A stretch of 64,000 nucleotides of DNA from the NCBI RefSeq assembly GCF_000482465.1, contig NZ_KI519425.1, positions 68,890 through 132,889 of the forward strand, read 5' to 3'. The stretch comes from Runella limosa DSM 17973. GTDB lineage: Bacteria > Bacteroidota > Bacteroidia > Cytophagales > Spirosomataceae. Position numbers and translations under genes: made by a program. The first letter of the stretch is position 1, and each line of letters starts with the position of its first letter. The notes below the pieces were generated by a model that saw only the letters and a list, made by a program, of their open reading frames with translations, did no database searches and had not been told where the DNA came from. This document shows, one piece after another, positions 7,477-16,017 of the stretch.

Positions 7477-9927
7477 TTAGCGTTGTAATTTGACGGTTGA
7501 TTTGATGCGAGGGTGTTGTTCGTCTTTCGACTTCAAAAACACCAGCTCATTGAGTTCGCCTTTGGCCCATTTATCCACCATGTTGTCGTAGTGGTGACTA
7601 CCTGGGTTGCCCGACTGCCCCCCTGGGTACAAACCGTAGGCTTTAGGCCACGTTTTGTCGAGCTGCACCACCATCCGCCACGACGGCCCGTGTCCTGCTT
7701 CGGTCGTAGCGTTGACAATGCCAGGGCCACCGCCGTTGACGACATCCATCCGTGAAAACGATTTGAACAACGGTACAAGGTGTTTGATGTCAGTGCCTTT
7801 TGCTGTACTCCATACCCACGTTTGTGGGTTGTACGGCCCGTATTTTACCGTAAGCGAGTCGATGGTAGCTTTAAAAGTGGTCGTAATAATATCGGCGGCG
7901 GTTTCTACCTTGTCGGTCGTTTTTACGTTGTCAAACCACTTCGCATTGGGTTGTTTTTGGAGCATGGCCCACGTACGGTCGCGGGTAGGTTGAGACATGG
8001 GCGCTTTTTCGTCTTGGGTTGGAAACTCATCTTCCCAAATTGCCAAACGGAGTTCTTTTACGAAGCGCTCAAAAATGGTAGGGGCGATTTCGTTGGGGTC
8101 GTTGCGCAAATTCCACTTGGCCAACACGCCGTAGGCTGGCAAGGCTTTCGCGCTGGGGTCTTTTTCCAAATACTTGAGTAATTCGGGCAGAATGCGGCGT
8201 GCTTCTACGTTGAAATTATCATTTTGAAGAAGACGTAAGCTGTCGGGGGTTGCTTTGGTCATGTTGCCCAAACGCTCATTGATACGAATACCCCGTTCGG
8301 CAGGGGCAAATTTCCACCCCAAATAATACGGATACGAAGGGTCAGCGGGGAATTGATTGGCCGAACTCACAAAACCACGGGCAGGATTTTTGACGTAGGG
8401 CGTTTGCTCTACGGGAATCCACGCTTTCCATTCGTGTTCAGGGTTTGAGCCATCGAGCGAGTATTTTCCTTGCTCTTTCCACTTGAGCGGAAAATGTCCT
8501 GCTGAGGTAATGGCAACGTCGTTTTGATTGCTGGCAAATACCACGTTGAATCCAGGAGCGGCCAAATACGGTAAAATCTTGCGGTAATCGTCGTAGTTCT
8601 TGCCGTGGTTGATGAGGTACAGCGCCTTCACTGAATTTCCTGCGGCTACGGGGCCAACCCACGTAAGCGCATGACCAACAGGTAAATCAGAGAAGAAAGG
8701 TTTTTGCCCTTGGCTATAAAGAATCGGGCCGTGGTGGGTATAAAGGACTGTGTCGCGGATGATGTCGGGCGAGCCTTTTACCTTAAACTCATTGACCCTC
8801 GACGTGACAGGGCGCCAGTTGTCGCCGTATTTGTATTCTTTGAACGTATTGTCTTTGAACTGAATTTGGAACAAATCAAACACGTCCGAACCGACGTTGG
8901 TCATTCCCCACGCAATGTCTTTGTTGAATCCAATGCCAATACCTGGCCAACCAGGCACGCACACGCCATAGACGTTGACCGTGGGTGAAACCAACTGCAT
9001 TTGGTACCAAATAGAAGGAAGGCTTAGACCCAAGTGGGGATCGTTGGCAAGCAAAGGTAGCCCAGAGGCTGTACGCGAACCGTGAACCGCCCAGTTGTTG
9101 GAGCCAATGCCTGGGTTTTCGGCTTCAAGGTCGAGATTGGCGGCCATGCTTGCTTTCATGAGTTCGGGTACTTTCGGAACGGCAAGCGGCGTAAAATCCC
9201 ATTTTGTGCTCGAGGGTACAATCGGCGACTCTTCTACGGGATAGTCAGGAAAAAGGTCGTTCATGGTTTCTTTGCCAAACTTCGCCAAAGCGTTGGCCAT
9301 GCGGTAGTCGTCCGAGCGCGCATTCATGTCTTTGCGCATCACCATCTCTACCAAGGCCGTTTTAAGCGGTGACCAAGCTTCGGGCGTATAGCCAAGAATT
9401 TTATACTCGATGGCCAAATCTTTGTAAGAAACCTGTTGAATGTAAGCGTTGACCCCTGCCGAATAAGACTCTACAATGAGTTTAGAGGTTGGGTCGTGGG
9501 TAAACGATTCGGCCAATCTCTCGGCTCCTTCGGGCAGTTGGAGACGGCGATTATAGCGGTCAAAATCAAGCGCCAAAGGCCCCATTACTTCGCTCAAACG
9601 CCCCGCCGCTACGCGACTATAAAAGTCCATCTGCCAAAGACGGTCGCGGGCAATGATGAAACCTTGGGCGAAATACAAATCTTCGTCGTTGTCGGCAAAA
9701 ATGTGCGGAACGCCATTATCGTCGTATTTAACGGTTACTTCTCCTTTGAGTCCCTGAAGTTTAAAATCTGCTGGAGGAAGTTTTTCCACTGACTCGGCGT
9801 TTTGCCAAAAACCTGTAAACGGACTAAAAAACGGCCCCAAAGCAGGAGCAGGTCCCAAAGGACGGCTGAAAATGTACGTCAGCCCACCAGCTACCAGCAG
9901 ACTCAACAACGCACGAATGTATTTCAT
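7477..9927 (-). CDS. Penicillin acylase family (Ntn-hydrolase) protein
   Basis: The 816-residue protein begins with a signal or anchor sequence (MKYIRALLSLLVAGGLTYIF). The alpha-chain region has the typical DxxGVPHIFADNDEDLYFAQGF stretch (residues about 69-90; key features GVPHI and the ARDRLWQMD that follows). The expected autoproteolysis point is G275-S276 in GIGSNNWAV, where Ser276 would become the N-terminal nucleophile of the beta chain; NNW and the following LLANDPHL are family signatures. Length fits the 750-850 norm. Such enzymes cleave amides such as beta-lactam side chains or acyl-homoserine lactones, in the periplasm or on the surface. The substrate cannot be read from sequence. 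It is followed 12 bp later by a small membrane protein gene. Confidence 0.92.
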   Translation of the reverse strand: MKYIRALLSLLVAGGLTYIFSRPLGPAPALGPFFSPFTGFWQNAESVEKLPPADFKLQGLKGEVTVKYDDNGVPHIFADNDEDLYFAQGFIIARDRLWQMDFYSRVAAGRLSEVMGPLALDFDRYNRRLQLPEGAERLAESFTHDPTSKLIVESYSAGVNAYIQQVSYKDLAIEYKILGYTPEAWSPLKTALVEMVMRKDMNARSDDYRMANALAKFGKETMNDLFPDYPVEESPIVPSSTKWDFTPLAVPKVPELMKASMAANLDLEAENPGIGSNNWAVHGSRTASGLPLLANDPHLGLSLPSIWYQMQLVSPTVNVYGVCVPGWPGIGIGFNKDIAWGMTNVGSDVFDLFQIQFKDNTFKEYKYGDNWRPVTSRVNEFKVKGSPDIIRDTVLYTHHGPILYSQGQKPFFSDLPVGHALTWVGPVAAGNSVKALYLINHGKNYDDYRKILPYLAAPGFNVVFASNQNDVAITSAGHFPLKWKEQGKYSLDGSNPEHEWKAWIPVEQTPYVKNPARGFVSSANQFPADPSYPYYLGWKFAPAERGIRINERLGNMTKATPDSLRLLQNDNFNVEARRILPELLKYLEKDPSAKALPAYGVLAKWNLRNDPNEIAPTIFERFVKELRLAIWEDEFPTQDEKAPMSQPTRDRTWAMLQKQPNAKWFDNVKTTDKVETAADIITTTFKATIDSLTVKYGPYNPQTWVWSTAKGTDIKHLVPLFKSFSRMDVVNGGGPGIVNATTEAGHGPSWRMVVQLDKTWPKAYGLYPGGQSGNPGSHHYDNMVDKWAKGELNELVFLKSKDEQHPRIKSTVKLQR

Positions 9928-9996
9928 TGGAGAAGATTAAAAAGGGTTTGGTTTTGGTATTTTGTTGATAAAAAAATGAATTAAATGGGGTGCAAT

Positions 9997-11085
9997 TTAC
10001 TCTTTTTTGTCAAATGTTGGCCAATCGAGCGGTGCACGATCTTCGGCTTCTCCCAATAAATAGCCAAAAGGTTTGAGCGCTTCTACCGAATCAAAAATTA
10101 CTTTGACAATAGCCGTTACGGGAAGGGCTAAAATCAAGCCCGAAACGCCCCACAATTGTCCCCCAAAAATCAAGACAATCATGGAAGCAAGCGGGTTGAC
10201 GCTCACCTTTGACCCGACAATGTAAGGGGTAATAAAATTGCCTTCTAACACTTGAATTACCCCAAAAACAGCCAACACGCCCAACGAATACATGGGTGAA
10301 TCGAGCGCGACCAGGGCCATCAACGCAGGTAAAATAGAGCCTATTAATAGCCCAATGTAAGGAATGAGGAGCAAGCAAGAGGCAAAAAAACCGAAGAAAA
10401 CGGCGTGCGGAACTCCCAACAGCAACAAACCTGCGGAGTTGAGTACGCCCACAATCAGAATGACCGACACCAATCCAACGAGGTAGCCTTGCACAACCTC
10501 ATAAATGCGTCGAATCGCTTGATCGACGCGGCGTTTGTGTCGGCTGTCGAATAGTTTGTAAAAAAATTGACGGAAAAAATCGCGGTAAAGCAAGAAGAAA
10601 AAAACGAACAAAGGAACAAGCGTTGCTGAAGCCAGCGTACCCGTGGTGGTCGCGACAGCACCCGTCAAGACCGATGCGCTGTTTTTGAGGGCTTCGGTAA
10701 GGTACTTGCGGCCTTCGCTGATTTGCTTGCGGCGGCTCATGCCAAAATTGTCACTCAAAAAATCTTGTCCTTGATCAATCCAATAATTGGCTTTTTTCTC
10801 CAAACGAGGAAGCTCTTCTCCAAAACTGATGATTTGAATGGACGCCAAGTAAATCAACCCTACCAAAACGGCAAAAAAGATGATTTGGGCAATGGTGATG
10901 GCCAACAACCGAGGGAAACGCCAACGTTCTAAAAAAGCACAAATGGGGTAAAGAAGCACGGAAAATAAAACCGAAAACGTAAGCGGCACGATGGTTTCAC
11001 GGAGCACGTACAAAATATAAACGATAATCACCGACGAAAGTAACCAGCCAGCGAGTCGAAGGGAAAAAGGAAATGATTTTTGCAT
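9997..11085 (-). CDS. AI-2E family (PerM-type) membrane transporter
   Basis: The 362-residue protein has the AI-2E/PerM layout: two N-terminal membrane helices (10-30, 33-50), a third at 65-85, a soluble helical segment (about 90-150, ELPRLEKKANYWIDQGQDFL), then a C-terminal block of four to five helices carrying the conserved LIPYIGLLIGSILPALMALV-like stretch (about 240-260) and GNFITPYIVGSKVSVNPL. Members have been linked to AI-2 export or to sodium-proton exchange, so the transported species here is uncertain. The start at 11085 is preceded by a TAGATTTG promoter box 22 bp upstream. It is transcribed alone, divergent from the beta-propeller gene. Confidence 0.9.
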   Translation of the reverse strand: MQKSFPFSLRLAGWLLSSVIIVYILYVLRETIVPLTFSVLFSVLLYPICAFLERWRFPRLLAITIAQIIFFAVLVGLIYLASIQIISFGEELPRLEKKANYWIDQGQDFLSDNFGMSRRKQISEGRKYLTEALKNSASVLTGAVATTTGTLASATLVPLFVFFFLLYRDFFRQFFYKLFDSRHKRRVDQAIRRIYEVVQGYLVGLVSVILIVGVLNSAGLLLLGVPHAVFFGFFASCLLLIPYIGLLIGSILPALMALVALDSPMYSLGVLAVFGVIQVLEGNFITPYIVGSKVSVNPLASMIVLIFGGQLWGVSGLILALPVTAIVKVIFDSVEALKPFGYLLGEAEDRAPLDWPTFDKKE

Positions 11086-11107
11086 GGTCGGAAATGGTAA
11101 ATTCGCT

Positions 11108-11115
11108 CAAATCTA
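11108..11115 (-). promoter_or_regulatory. Bacteroidota -7 box (TAGATTTG) for the AI-2E gene
   Basis: The minus strand reads TAGATTTG, a match to TAnnTTTG, with its end 22 bp before the ATG at 11085. Confidence 0.5.
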
Positions 11116-11145
11116 CGTATTTTAAAGGGGAAAAGGCAAGCCCCC

Positions 11146-11222
11146 GTGCCAAGGGTTGCTCACAACCCGCTCAAGGATAGATAACCACATAGTTCACATA
11201 GAATTTTCACATAGAAAATAGA
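11146..11222 (+). repeat. Hairpin repeat copy 2 followed by a CTATGTG-type repeat
   Basis: 11146-11172 contains GTGCCAAGGGTTGCTCACA and continues ACCCGCTC, the same hairpin as at 7053-7079. It is followed at 11181-11222 by CACATAG words like those at 6953-7116. The pairing of the two repeat types at both sites suggests they move or spread together. Here they lie between divergent genes. Confidence 0.7.
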
Positions 11223-11226
11223 GAAA

Positions 11227-12075
11227 ATGTTTCAAAAACTATTTTGGCTGGCTTTCACGCTGCGCGTAGCGACGTGCGACTGCCACCACGAACGACGAAA
11301 AGAAGGCTTCAAACGGGCGAATGCCCGTTATACAGTAACGCAAGTTGGCCAATTGCCGCCACAAATTCACGAAACTTCGGGGCTAGTGTTGGGTGAAAAA
11401 GAAGGAACGTTTTGGACGCACAACGACGGCGGAAACCCCGCTGAAATTTATGAAGTTGACCCAAAAGGGGCGTTGCTCCGCACGCTTCCGTTGTCGCCTT
11501 TGGTCAACAAAGACTGGGAAGACATCGCCAAAGACGACCGAGGTAACCTCTACCTCGCCGACGTTGGCAATAACGCCAACAATCGCCGCGATTTGGTCAT
11601 TTATAAATTTCACCCGCTCACACCCGAGCGCGTGGAAAGTATTCGGGTTAGGTACGCTGACCAACGCGCGTTTCCACCCGCCGCCGACTCGCTCAATTTT
11701 GATTGTGAAGCGGTGGTTTGGCACCAAAACAAACTCTATTTGTTTTCTAAAAACCGTAGCAAAACCGACCGAATGGTGAAAATGTACGTTGTGCCCGACG
11801 CGGCAGGCAGCTACGAGGCCACCTCCCAAGACAGCGTGTATAGCCACGCAATGGTAACGGGGGCCGACGTGAGTCCTGACGGAAAAACGCTGGCATTGCT
11901 CACCTACGGAAAAGTATTGCTCTTTGACATTGCCCAAGGTATGAATTTAGAACGCCCTACGCATTGCCTAAAAATAGCTCGTGCTCAGACCGAAGCCATT
12001 GTTTTTGTCAACAACACTGACTTTGTCATTTCCAACGAACGAAAGGGGAAACTGTGGAAAGTGACGAAAAAATAG
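11227..12075 (+). CDS. Predicted secreted beta-propeller protein
   Basis: The 282-residue protein starts with a short hydrophobic stretch (MFQKLFWLAFTLRVATC) that may be a weak signal. The remainder repeats strand-loop units of the kind found in SdiA-regulated/esterase-like beta-propellers: SGLVLGEKEGTFWTHNDGG, IYEVDPKGALLRTLPL, DWEDIAKDDRGNLYLADVG, NFDCEAVVWHQNKLYLFSKN, GADVSPDGKTLALLTY. Residues WEDIA and DCEAVV are recurrent in that group. The family is mostly uncharacterised, and no catalytic residues are evident. The start is directly downstream of repeat elements and may use a promoter within them. It converges with the flotillin gene across a perfect 22-bp hairpin. Confidence 0.75.
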   Translation: MFQKLFWLAFTLRVATCDCHHERRKEGFKRANARYTVTQVGQLPPQIHETSGLVLGEKEGTFWTHNDGGNPAEIYEVDPKGALLRTLPLSPLVNKDWEDIAKDDRGNLYLADVGNNANNRRDLVIYKFHPLTPERVESIRVRYADQRAFPPAADSLNFDCEAVVWHQNKLYLFSKNRSKTDRMVKMYVVPDAAGSYEATSQDSVYSHAMVTGADVSPDGKTLALLTYGKVLLFDIAQGMNLERPTHCLKIARAQTEAIVFVNNTDFVISNERKGKLWKVTKK

Positions 12076-12094
12076 TCCCTTTTGTCATTCGACC

Positions 12095-12152
12095 TTTGTC
12101 ATGCCGTAGGCATCTAAAATAACGCGGTAGTAGATGCCTACGGCATGACAAA
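12095..12152. repeat. Perfect 22-bp inverted repeat between converging genes
   Basis: The arms 12095-12116 and 12131-12152 are exact reverse complements (core GTCATGCCGTAGGCATC) with a 14-base loop. A further partial copy of the right arm lies at 12156-12168 (TGGCATGACAAAG). It sits between the propeller and flotillin stops and could act as a bidirectional transcription stop; it has the look of a REP-type element. Confidence 0.7.
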
Positions 12153-12184
12153 AAGTGGCATGACAAAGATGGCTACAAAAATCC

Positions 12185-13714
12185 TTATGATTTAGAATCA
12201 GTTGGGAGTTGGATGGTTGGGGTTTCGCCCGATTCTTTGCCTTTCAAATACTCAGGAAGGTTCAAACCTGCCATGTTGAAAAGGTCGTTGAGAGGAGGCA
12301 CTGATTTCATCATTCCCGAGATAAAATTGGCGGTGGATGAGTTCTCTCCGTTGCTTCCGCCATTGTCCCAAACCGTCACTTTGTCGATTTTGATATTTTT
12401 CACGGCTTCTACTTGAATTTGGATTAACTCAGGAAGTTTTTCAATCAACAACAACTGGAAGGCTTTCGACGGGTCGCCACCTGCGGCTTGCACTACTTCT
12501 TTGTAGCCCTCGGCTTGTTTGGTCAGGATTTCGTACAACCCTTTTGCTTCGGCCTCCATTTTGGCATAAATCGCGTCGGCTTCCCCTTTGGCTTTTTCGC
12601 GGATGCGCTCGGCTTCGGCTTGAGCTTCGATAATGGCGCGTTGTTTGGCGATTTCGGCAGGGACAATCGTGTTGGCCAACTGTGACGAACGTTCGCGTTC
12701 GGCGCGGGCGGTTTCTGCTTTTTGTTCTGCTACATACGATTCTTCCAAAGCCATCGCTTGTTGTACTTTTTCGGCGGCGTTGGCGCGGCGGTTGGCTTCG
12801 GCTTCACGTTCACGGCGGAGGGCTTCGGAGTTGGCAATCGTAATTTTGGCTTCGTTTTCTCCCCGAACGGCGATGGAGTTGGCTTCCGAAATTTTAATAC
12901 GCGTGTCTTTTTCGGCTTCGGCTTTCCCGATGGCTTCGTCGCGGAGGGTAGCGGCGATGACGATTTCTTTGTCTTTTTTGGTTTGGGCAATCTGAATATC
13001 GCGCTCACGTTGCGTTTCGGCAATGCGGGTATCGCGATCGCGGTCGGCGAGGGCTTTTCCAATTTCCCCCACTTTTTCTTGTTCAGCTACGCTGATTTTG
13101 GCTTCGTTGATGGCTTTGGCGGCTGCCTCTTTCCCAAGAGCTTCGATGTACCCCGACTCGTCGCGAAGGTCGGTAACGTTGACGTTAATCAATTTTAAGC
13201 CTATTTTTTTCAATTCGGCCTCTACGTTTTGGGTAATATTGGTCAAAAACTTGTCGCGGTCGGAGTTGATTTCTTCAATGGTCATCGTCGCAATCACCAA
13301 GCGAAGTTGCCCAAACAAAATATCCTTGGCCAATTCCTGAATCTCTTGCATCGAAAGCCCCAAAAGGCGTTCGGCAGCGTTGTTCATGCTATCGGTTTCG
13401 GTTGAGATGGCTACTGTAAAACGGCAAGGAACGTCGATGCGGATGTTTTGGCGGCTAAGGGCATTGGTCAAATTGGCTTCAATCGAAATCGGTTTTAGGT
13501 CCAAAAAAGCGTAATCCTGAATCACAGGCCAAACAAAAGCACCCCCGCCGTGGATACAGCGCGCCGAGGAGGTGCCGCCGTCTTTGTTGGTGCCCGTCCG
13601 TCCGTAGATGACGAGGATTTTGTCAGAAGGACAGCGCTTGTAACGCGCCAAAAGGGCGGTAATAGTGGCGAAAATAACGACCGCAATCACCGCGATGGTA
13701 ATCAATGGAGTCAT
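12185..13714 (-). CDS. Flotillin family SPFH protein (FloT/YuaG-like)
   Basis: The 509-residue protein has an N-terminal membrane segment (3-23), then an SPFH/PHB domain (about 30-200; VIYGRTG, GGGAFVWPVIQDYAFLDL, LSMQEIQELAKDILFGQLR), and a long alanine/glutamate-rich coiled coil (about 215-400) with the EA-rich repeats of flotillins. The C-terminal tail includes KLPELIQIQVEAVKNIKIDKVTV, a conserved flotillin end. Flotillins scaffold ordered membrane microdomains. Its gene follows an NfeD-like gene by 57 bp on the same strand; this NfeD/flotillin pairing is the conserved yuaF-yuaG arrangement and strongly supports the call. Confidence 0.93.
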   Translation of the reverse strand: MTPLITIAVIAVVIFATITALLARYKRCPSDKILVIYGRTGTNKDGGTSSARCIHGGGAFVWPVIQDYAFLDLKPISIEANLTNALSRQNIRIDVPCRFTVAISTETDSMNNAAERLLGLSMQEIQELAKDILFGQLRLVIATMTIEEINSDRDKFLTNITQNVEAELKKIGLKLINVNVTDLRDESGYIEALGKEAAAKAINEAKISVAEQEKVGEIGKALADRDRDTRIAETQRERDIQIAQTKKDKEIVIAATLRDEAIGKAEAEKDTRIKISEANSIAVRGENEAKITIANSEALRREREAEANRRANAAEKVQQAMALEESYVAEQKAETARAERERSSQLANTIVPAEIAKQRAIIEAQAEAERIREKAKGEADAIYAKMEAEAKGLYEILTKQAEGYKEVVQAAGGDPSKAFQLLLIEKLPELIQIQVEAVKNIKIDKVTVWDNGGSNGENSSTANFISGMMKSVPPLNDLFNMAGLNLPEYLKGKESGETPTIQLPTDSKS

Positions 13715-13771
13715 GGTTGTACAGAGATTTAGTTAAAAAATGAATGAAAATAGTTTAGTAAAAAGAGAGAA

Positions 13772-14341
13772 TTAGCACAGTTCCACCACCAAGGTGTCAT
13801 TGGGCAAAGTAGCAGTCACTTTAACAACCGCTCCCGTGGGAATAGGCGTTGCTTGTTGGGTGACGGCATTGAGCTCGCGCAGCGTATTTTGAACACTCAC
13901 GTGTACTTTGCCATGACCGCTTTGCTGGGCAGGAATGGTCAGATAAACTTCGGCGGTTTTACCGATGGCGTTTTCGAGCCGCATCACGTTGTTTTGGTTG
14001 AGCTTTTGTAATTGTTTGATAATAAAGAAAAATACCCCAACCAGCGCCAGTCCCGCCGATGTAGCAACAATAATGAGGACTAATCGATTGGAAATGAGTT
14101 CGTAAAAGCCAAGCCCCGTCCAGCCAAACCCCAACAAAAAGTGAATAAGGTTGCGAAAAGAGAACAATTGAAACGGCCCATCGGTATGCGAGACATCTCC
14201 GTCGAAGTCGGCATCGAGGCCATCGGAGGCATCGCTTCCTGCAAACGTCATAACGGTTTGAATCAGGAAAATGAGCGACGCAGGCAATGTAATGTACCAC
14301 AACCCTTTCACAAAAGGGTCGGCATTCTGTAGGAATTCCAT
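13772..14341 (-). CDS. NfeD-like/YuaF-type membrane protein, flotillin partner
   Basis: The 189-residue protein has three membrane segments (about 14-34, 67-85 and 88-110) and a C-terminal OB-fold-like beta domain (about 120-189; GKTAEVYLTIPAQQSGHGKV, PIPTGAVVKVTATLPNDTLVV), the order seen in NfeD1b/YuaF proteins. An acidic loop (DASDGLDADFDGDVSHTDG) sits between helices 1 and 2. These proteins occur next to flotillin genes and are thought to work with them at membrane microdomains. A TACCTTTG promoter box lies 44 bp upstream of the ATG. It is the first gene of the two-gene operon. Confidence 0.88.
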   Translation of the reverse strand: MEFLQNADPFVKGLWYITLPASLIFLIQTVMTFAGSDASDGLDADFDGDVSHTDGPFQLFSFRNLIHFLLGFGWTGLGFYELISNRLVLIIVATSAGLALVGVFFFIIKQLQKLNQNNVMRLENAIGKTAEVYLTIPAQQSGHGKVHVSVQNTLRELNAVTQQATPIPTGAVVKVTATLPNDTLVVELC

Positions 14342-14385
14342 AGCAGATAGCGTTAAAGGTTAAGAATCACTTAAAAATAACGGTA

Positions 14386-14393
14386 CAAAGGTA
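14386..14393 (-). promoter_or_regulatory. Bacteroidota -7 box (TACCTTTG) for the nfeD-like/flotillin operon
   Basis: The minus strand reads TACCTTTG, matching TAnnTTTG, 44 bp before the ATG at 14341. Confidence 0.5.
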
Positions 14394-14480
14394 GATTACC
14401 TCGCCCTGCTGGAAGAAATGATTTTAAGGTCGCGCCTTGGAATCACGTGATGGTGCCTTGTAAGTGTGTGATGAGTGGTA

Positions 14481-15824
14481 TCAGCTAAAAAAATGGGCTA
14501 AGTAACTTTCCAACCAAGCGGCTAGAAAATAGGGAAGATTGAGGAGGCGATAAGGCTTGCCTTTGCGGGTTTGAACGTGGTCAATAGAAATCTTTCCTGC
14601 ATAAAAGCGTACTGCCACATCGTGGGGGCAACGATCCATAAATTCGTGTAATGAACGTAGCGCACCACTTGCTCCTGACTTGATTTCTATGGGAATGAGC
14701 AGGTTGCGATAAGGATAAACCAGATCCACCTCCGAAGAGGTGCCACCTTCTTCGCGTACCCAAAAGTGAAGGCCTGAATCGGGTAAGTAACGCAATGATT
14801 TGAGTTCTTGCACCACCACTTGTTGGATGAGTTTCCCGCGAGAGCTATCATGTAAGTCATTGATGACGAGTAATTCGCGGTGCAGTCCCAGCTGAAAATT
14901 AACCAATCCAACATCCAAGTATTGGAGACGAGGGCTTTTTTTGAAATCGGGTAAAGGAGGCAGCGAAACATTAGTAGTGGGATACATCAGCTCCAAGATC
15001 TTGGCTTTTTCCAAGGCGTTAATTGCCTCTTTTACCTCTCTTGTTTTGAAAGAAGAATTGCCAAAATTGTTAAAAATGATGCGATTATCAATCTCAAACG
15101 GGGCCGTATCCATGATATGGCGTAAAACTGTCCGCTGCGTGAAGTTGGTGGCGTATTTTTCGATGTCGGCTTTGTAGGCTTCTGTGATAGAGGCGTACAA
15201 ATTGATGAGTCGGCTTAGATTTTTATCTTGGAGGTAACTGGAGGTAATGTTAGGCATACCTCCAACCATCACGTATTCGTGAAAAATTGGGTAAACTAGG
15301 GAGAGAAACTGATTATCAATTGGGACGTGATTAAGCGTCGTTAGCAATGCCTGATTGCCCATTCCGCTGAGGTATTCTTGAAAATTGAGTGGATGTAACT
15401 CCGCAAATTCGACTCTCCCGACGGGCATTCGGGCAATTTGTTCGATGGCAAATTCTAACAATGAACCTGTTACGATCACATATAAGTGCGGGTAATCTTC
15501 GTAGAAGAATCGCAATGCTTCCAAAACCTTAGGTACTTCTTGGACTTCATCAATGAAAATGAGCGTTTTTTTGTCTTGGCTGTCGATTTTTCCTTTGGCT
15601 AAGAATAGTAATTGTACGGTGATGGAAAGGTTTTCAACAGTGTCGAAAAGCTGACGGTCAGACGCCCGTTCCAAGTTAAAGTAGAGGTATTGATCAAATG
15701 ATTGAGCAAACGCTGTCACCAGGGTAGTTTTTCCTACTTGTCTTGCACCGCGCAAAATTAATGGCTTCCGCGAAGGGGATTTTTTCCATTCGTGTAAAAA
15801 AAGCTCTAACTGTCTATTTATCAT
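14481..15824 (-). CDS. AAA family ATPase with DUF4143 (AAA_14) domain
   Basis: Starting at the ATG at 15824, the 447-residue protein has a Walker A GARQVGKT (26-33), a Walker B IFIDEVQEVP (about 89-98), a sensor VTGSLLEFA, and a C-terminal DUF4143 restriction-endonuclease-like region with TSSEVDLVY and PIEIKSG (the D...ExK residues). The reading frame could begin upstream at a TTG (15848), but that lies inside a promoter repeat, so the ATG is preferred. Proteins of this family are widespread and presumed DNA-associated, but their biochemical role is not established. The upstream region has three 17-bp repeats with 33-bp spacing around a promoter box, suggesting tight, possibly self-imposed, control. 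Confidence 0.92.
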   Translation of the reverse strand: MINRQLELFLHEWKKSPSRKPLILRGARQVGKTTLVTAFAQSFDQYLYFNLERASDRQLFDTVENLSITVQLLFLAKGKIDSQDKKTLIFIDEVQEVPKVLEALRFFYEDYPHLYVIVTGSLLEFAIEQIARMPVGRVEFAELHPLNFQEYLSGMGNQALLTTLNHVPIDNQFLSLVYPIFHEYVMVGGMPNITSSYLQDKNLSRLINLYASITEAYKADIEKYATNFTQRTVLRHIMDTAPFEIDNRIIFNNFGNSSFKTREVKEAINALEKAKILELMYPTTNVSLPPLPDFKKSPRLQYLDVGLVNFQLGLHRELLVINDLHDSSRGKLIQQVVVQELKSLRYLPDSGLHFWVREEGGTSSEVDLVYPYRNLLIPIEIKSGASGALRSLHEFMDRCPHDVAVRFYAGKISIDHVQTRKGKPYRLLNLPYFLAAWLESYLAHFFS

Positions 15825-15827
15825 GGC

Positions 15828-15910
15828 TTTGTTTGATTTAATAGGCAAATTTAAACTTTTTTTGTTCGATTTAATAGGTAAGTTTTGACATGTTTTGTTT
15901 GATTTTATAG
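15828..15910 (-). promoter_or_regulatory. Three 17-bp direct repeats at exact 33-bp spacing, putative operator array
   Basis: The copies 15828-15844, 15861-15877 and 15894-15910 read (minus strand) CTATTAAATCAAACAAA, CTATTAAATCGAACAAA and CTATAAAATCAAACAAA. Each start is exactly 33 bp from the next, about three helical turns. The first copy ends three bases before the ATG at 15824, at the expected transcription start. The second is just upstream of the TAAATTTG box. The layout is that of an operator array for a repressor or activator. Confidence 0.75.
15846..15853 (-). promoter_or_regulatory. Bacteroidota -7 box (TAAATTTG) inside the operator array
   Basis: The minus strand reads TAAATTTG, matching TAnnTTTG, 21 bp before the ATG and between repeat copies 1 and 2. 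Confidence 0.55.
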
Positions 15911-16017
15911 ATAAAATGCTAAAATCAAGAATAGACTGGGTTGATTTTGAAAAGCCGCCCCACAGTAAATTACCCCAAGAGCGTCCTTATGGCAGTAGCT
16001 AGTAAACCAGCCCTTTC

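Noticed and set aside
11383-11937. Minus-strand 184-codon frame opposite the beta-propeller gene
   Set aside because: Shadow frame without family features; the plus-strand protein has recurring propeller blade patterns.
12722-13198. Plus-strand 158-codon frame inside the flotillin gene
   Set aside because: It is the antisense of the alanine/glutamate-rich coiled-coil, giving a Phe/Gly-rich low-complexity translation; the flotillin frame has clear family motifs.
15848-15848. TTG as start of the DUF4143 ATPase
   Set aside because: The added eight residues are encoded by repeat copy 1 and part of the promoter box; the ATG at 15824 is better placed.
15828-15910. CRISPR-like interpretation of the three regularly spaced repeats
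   Set aside because: Only three short AT-rich repeats with 16-bp gaps, overlapping a promoter and with no cas genes; an operator array fits better.
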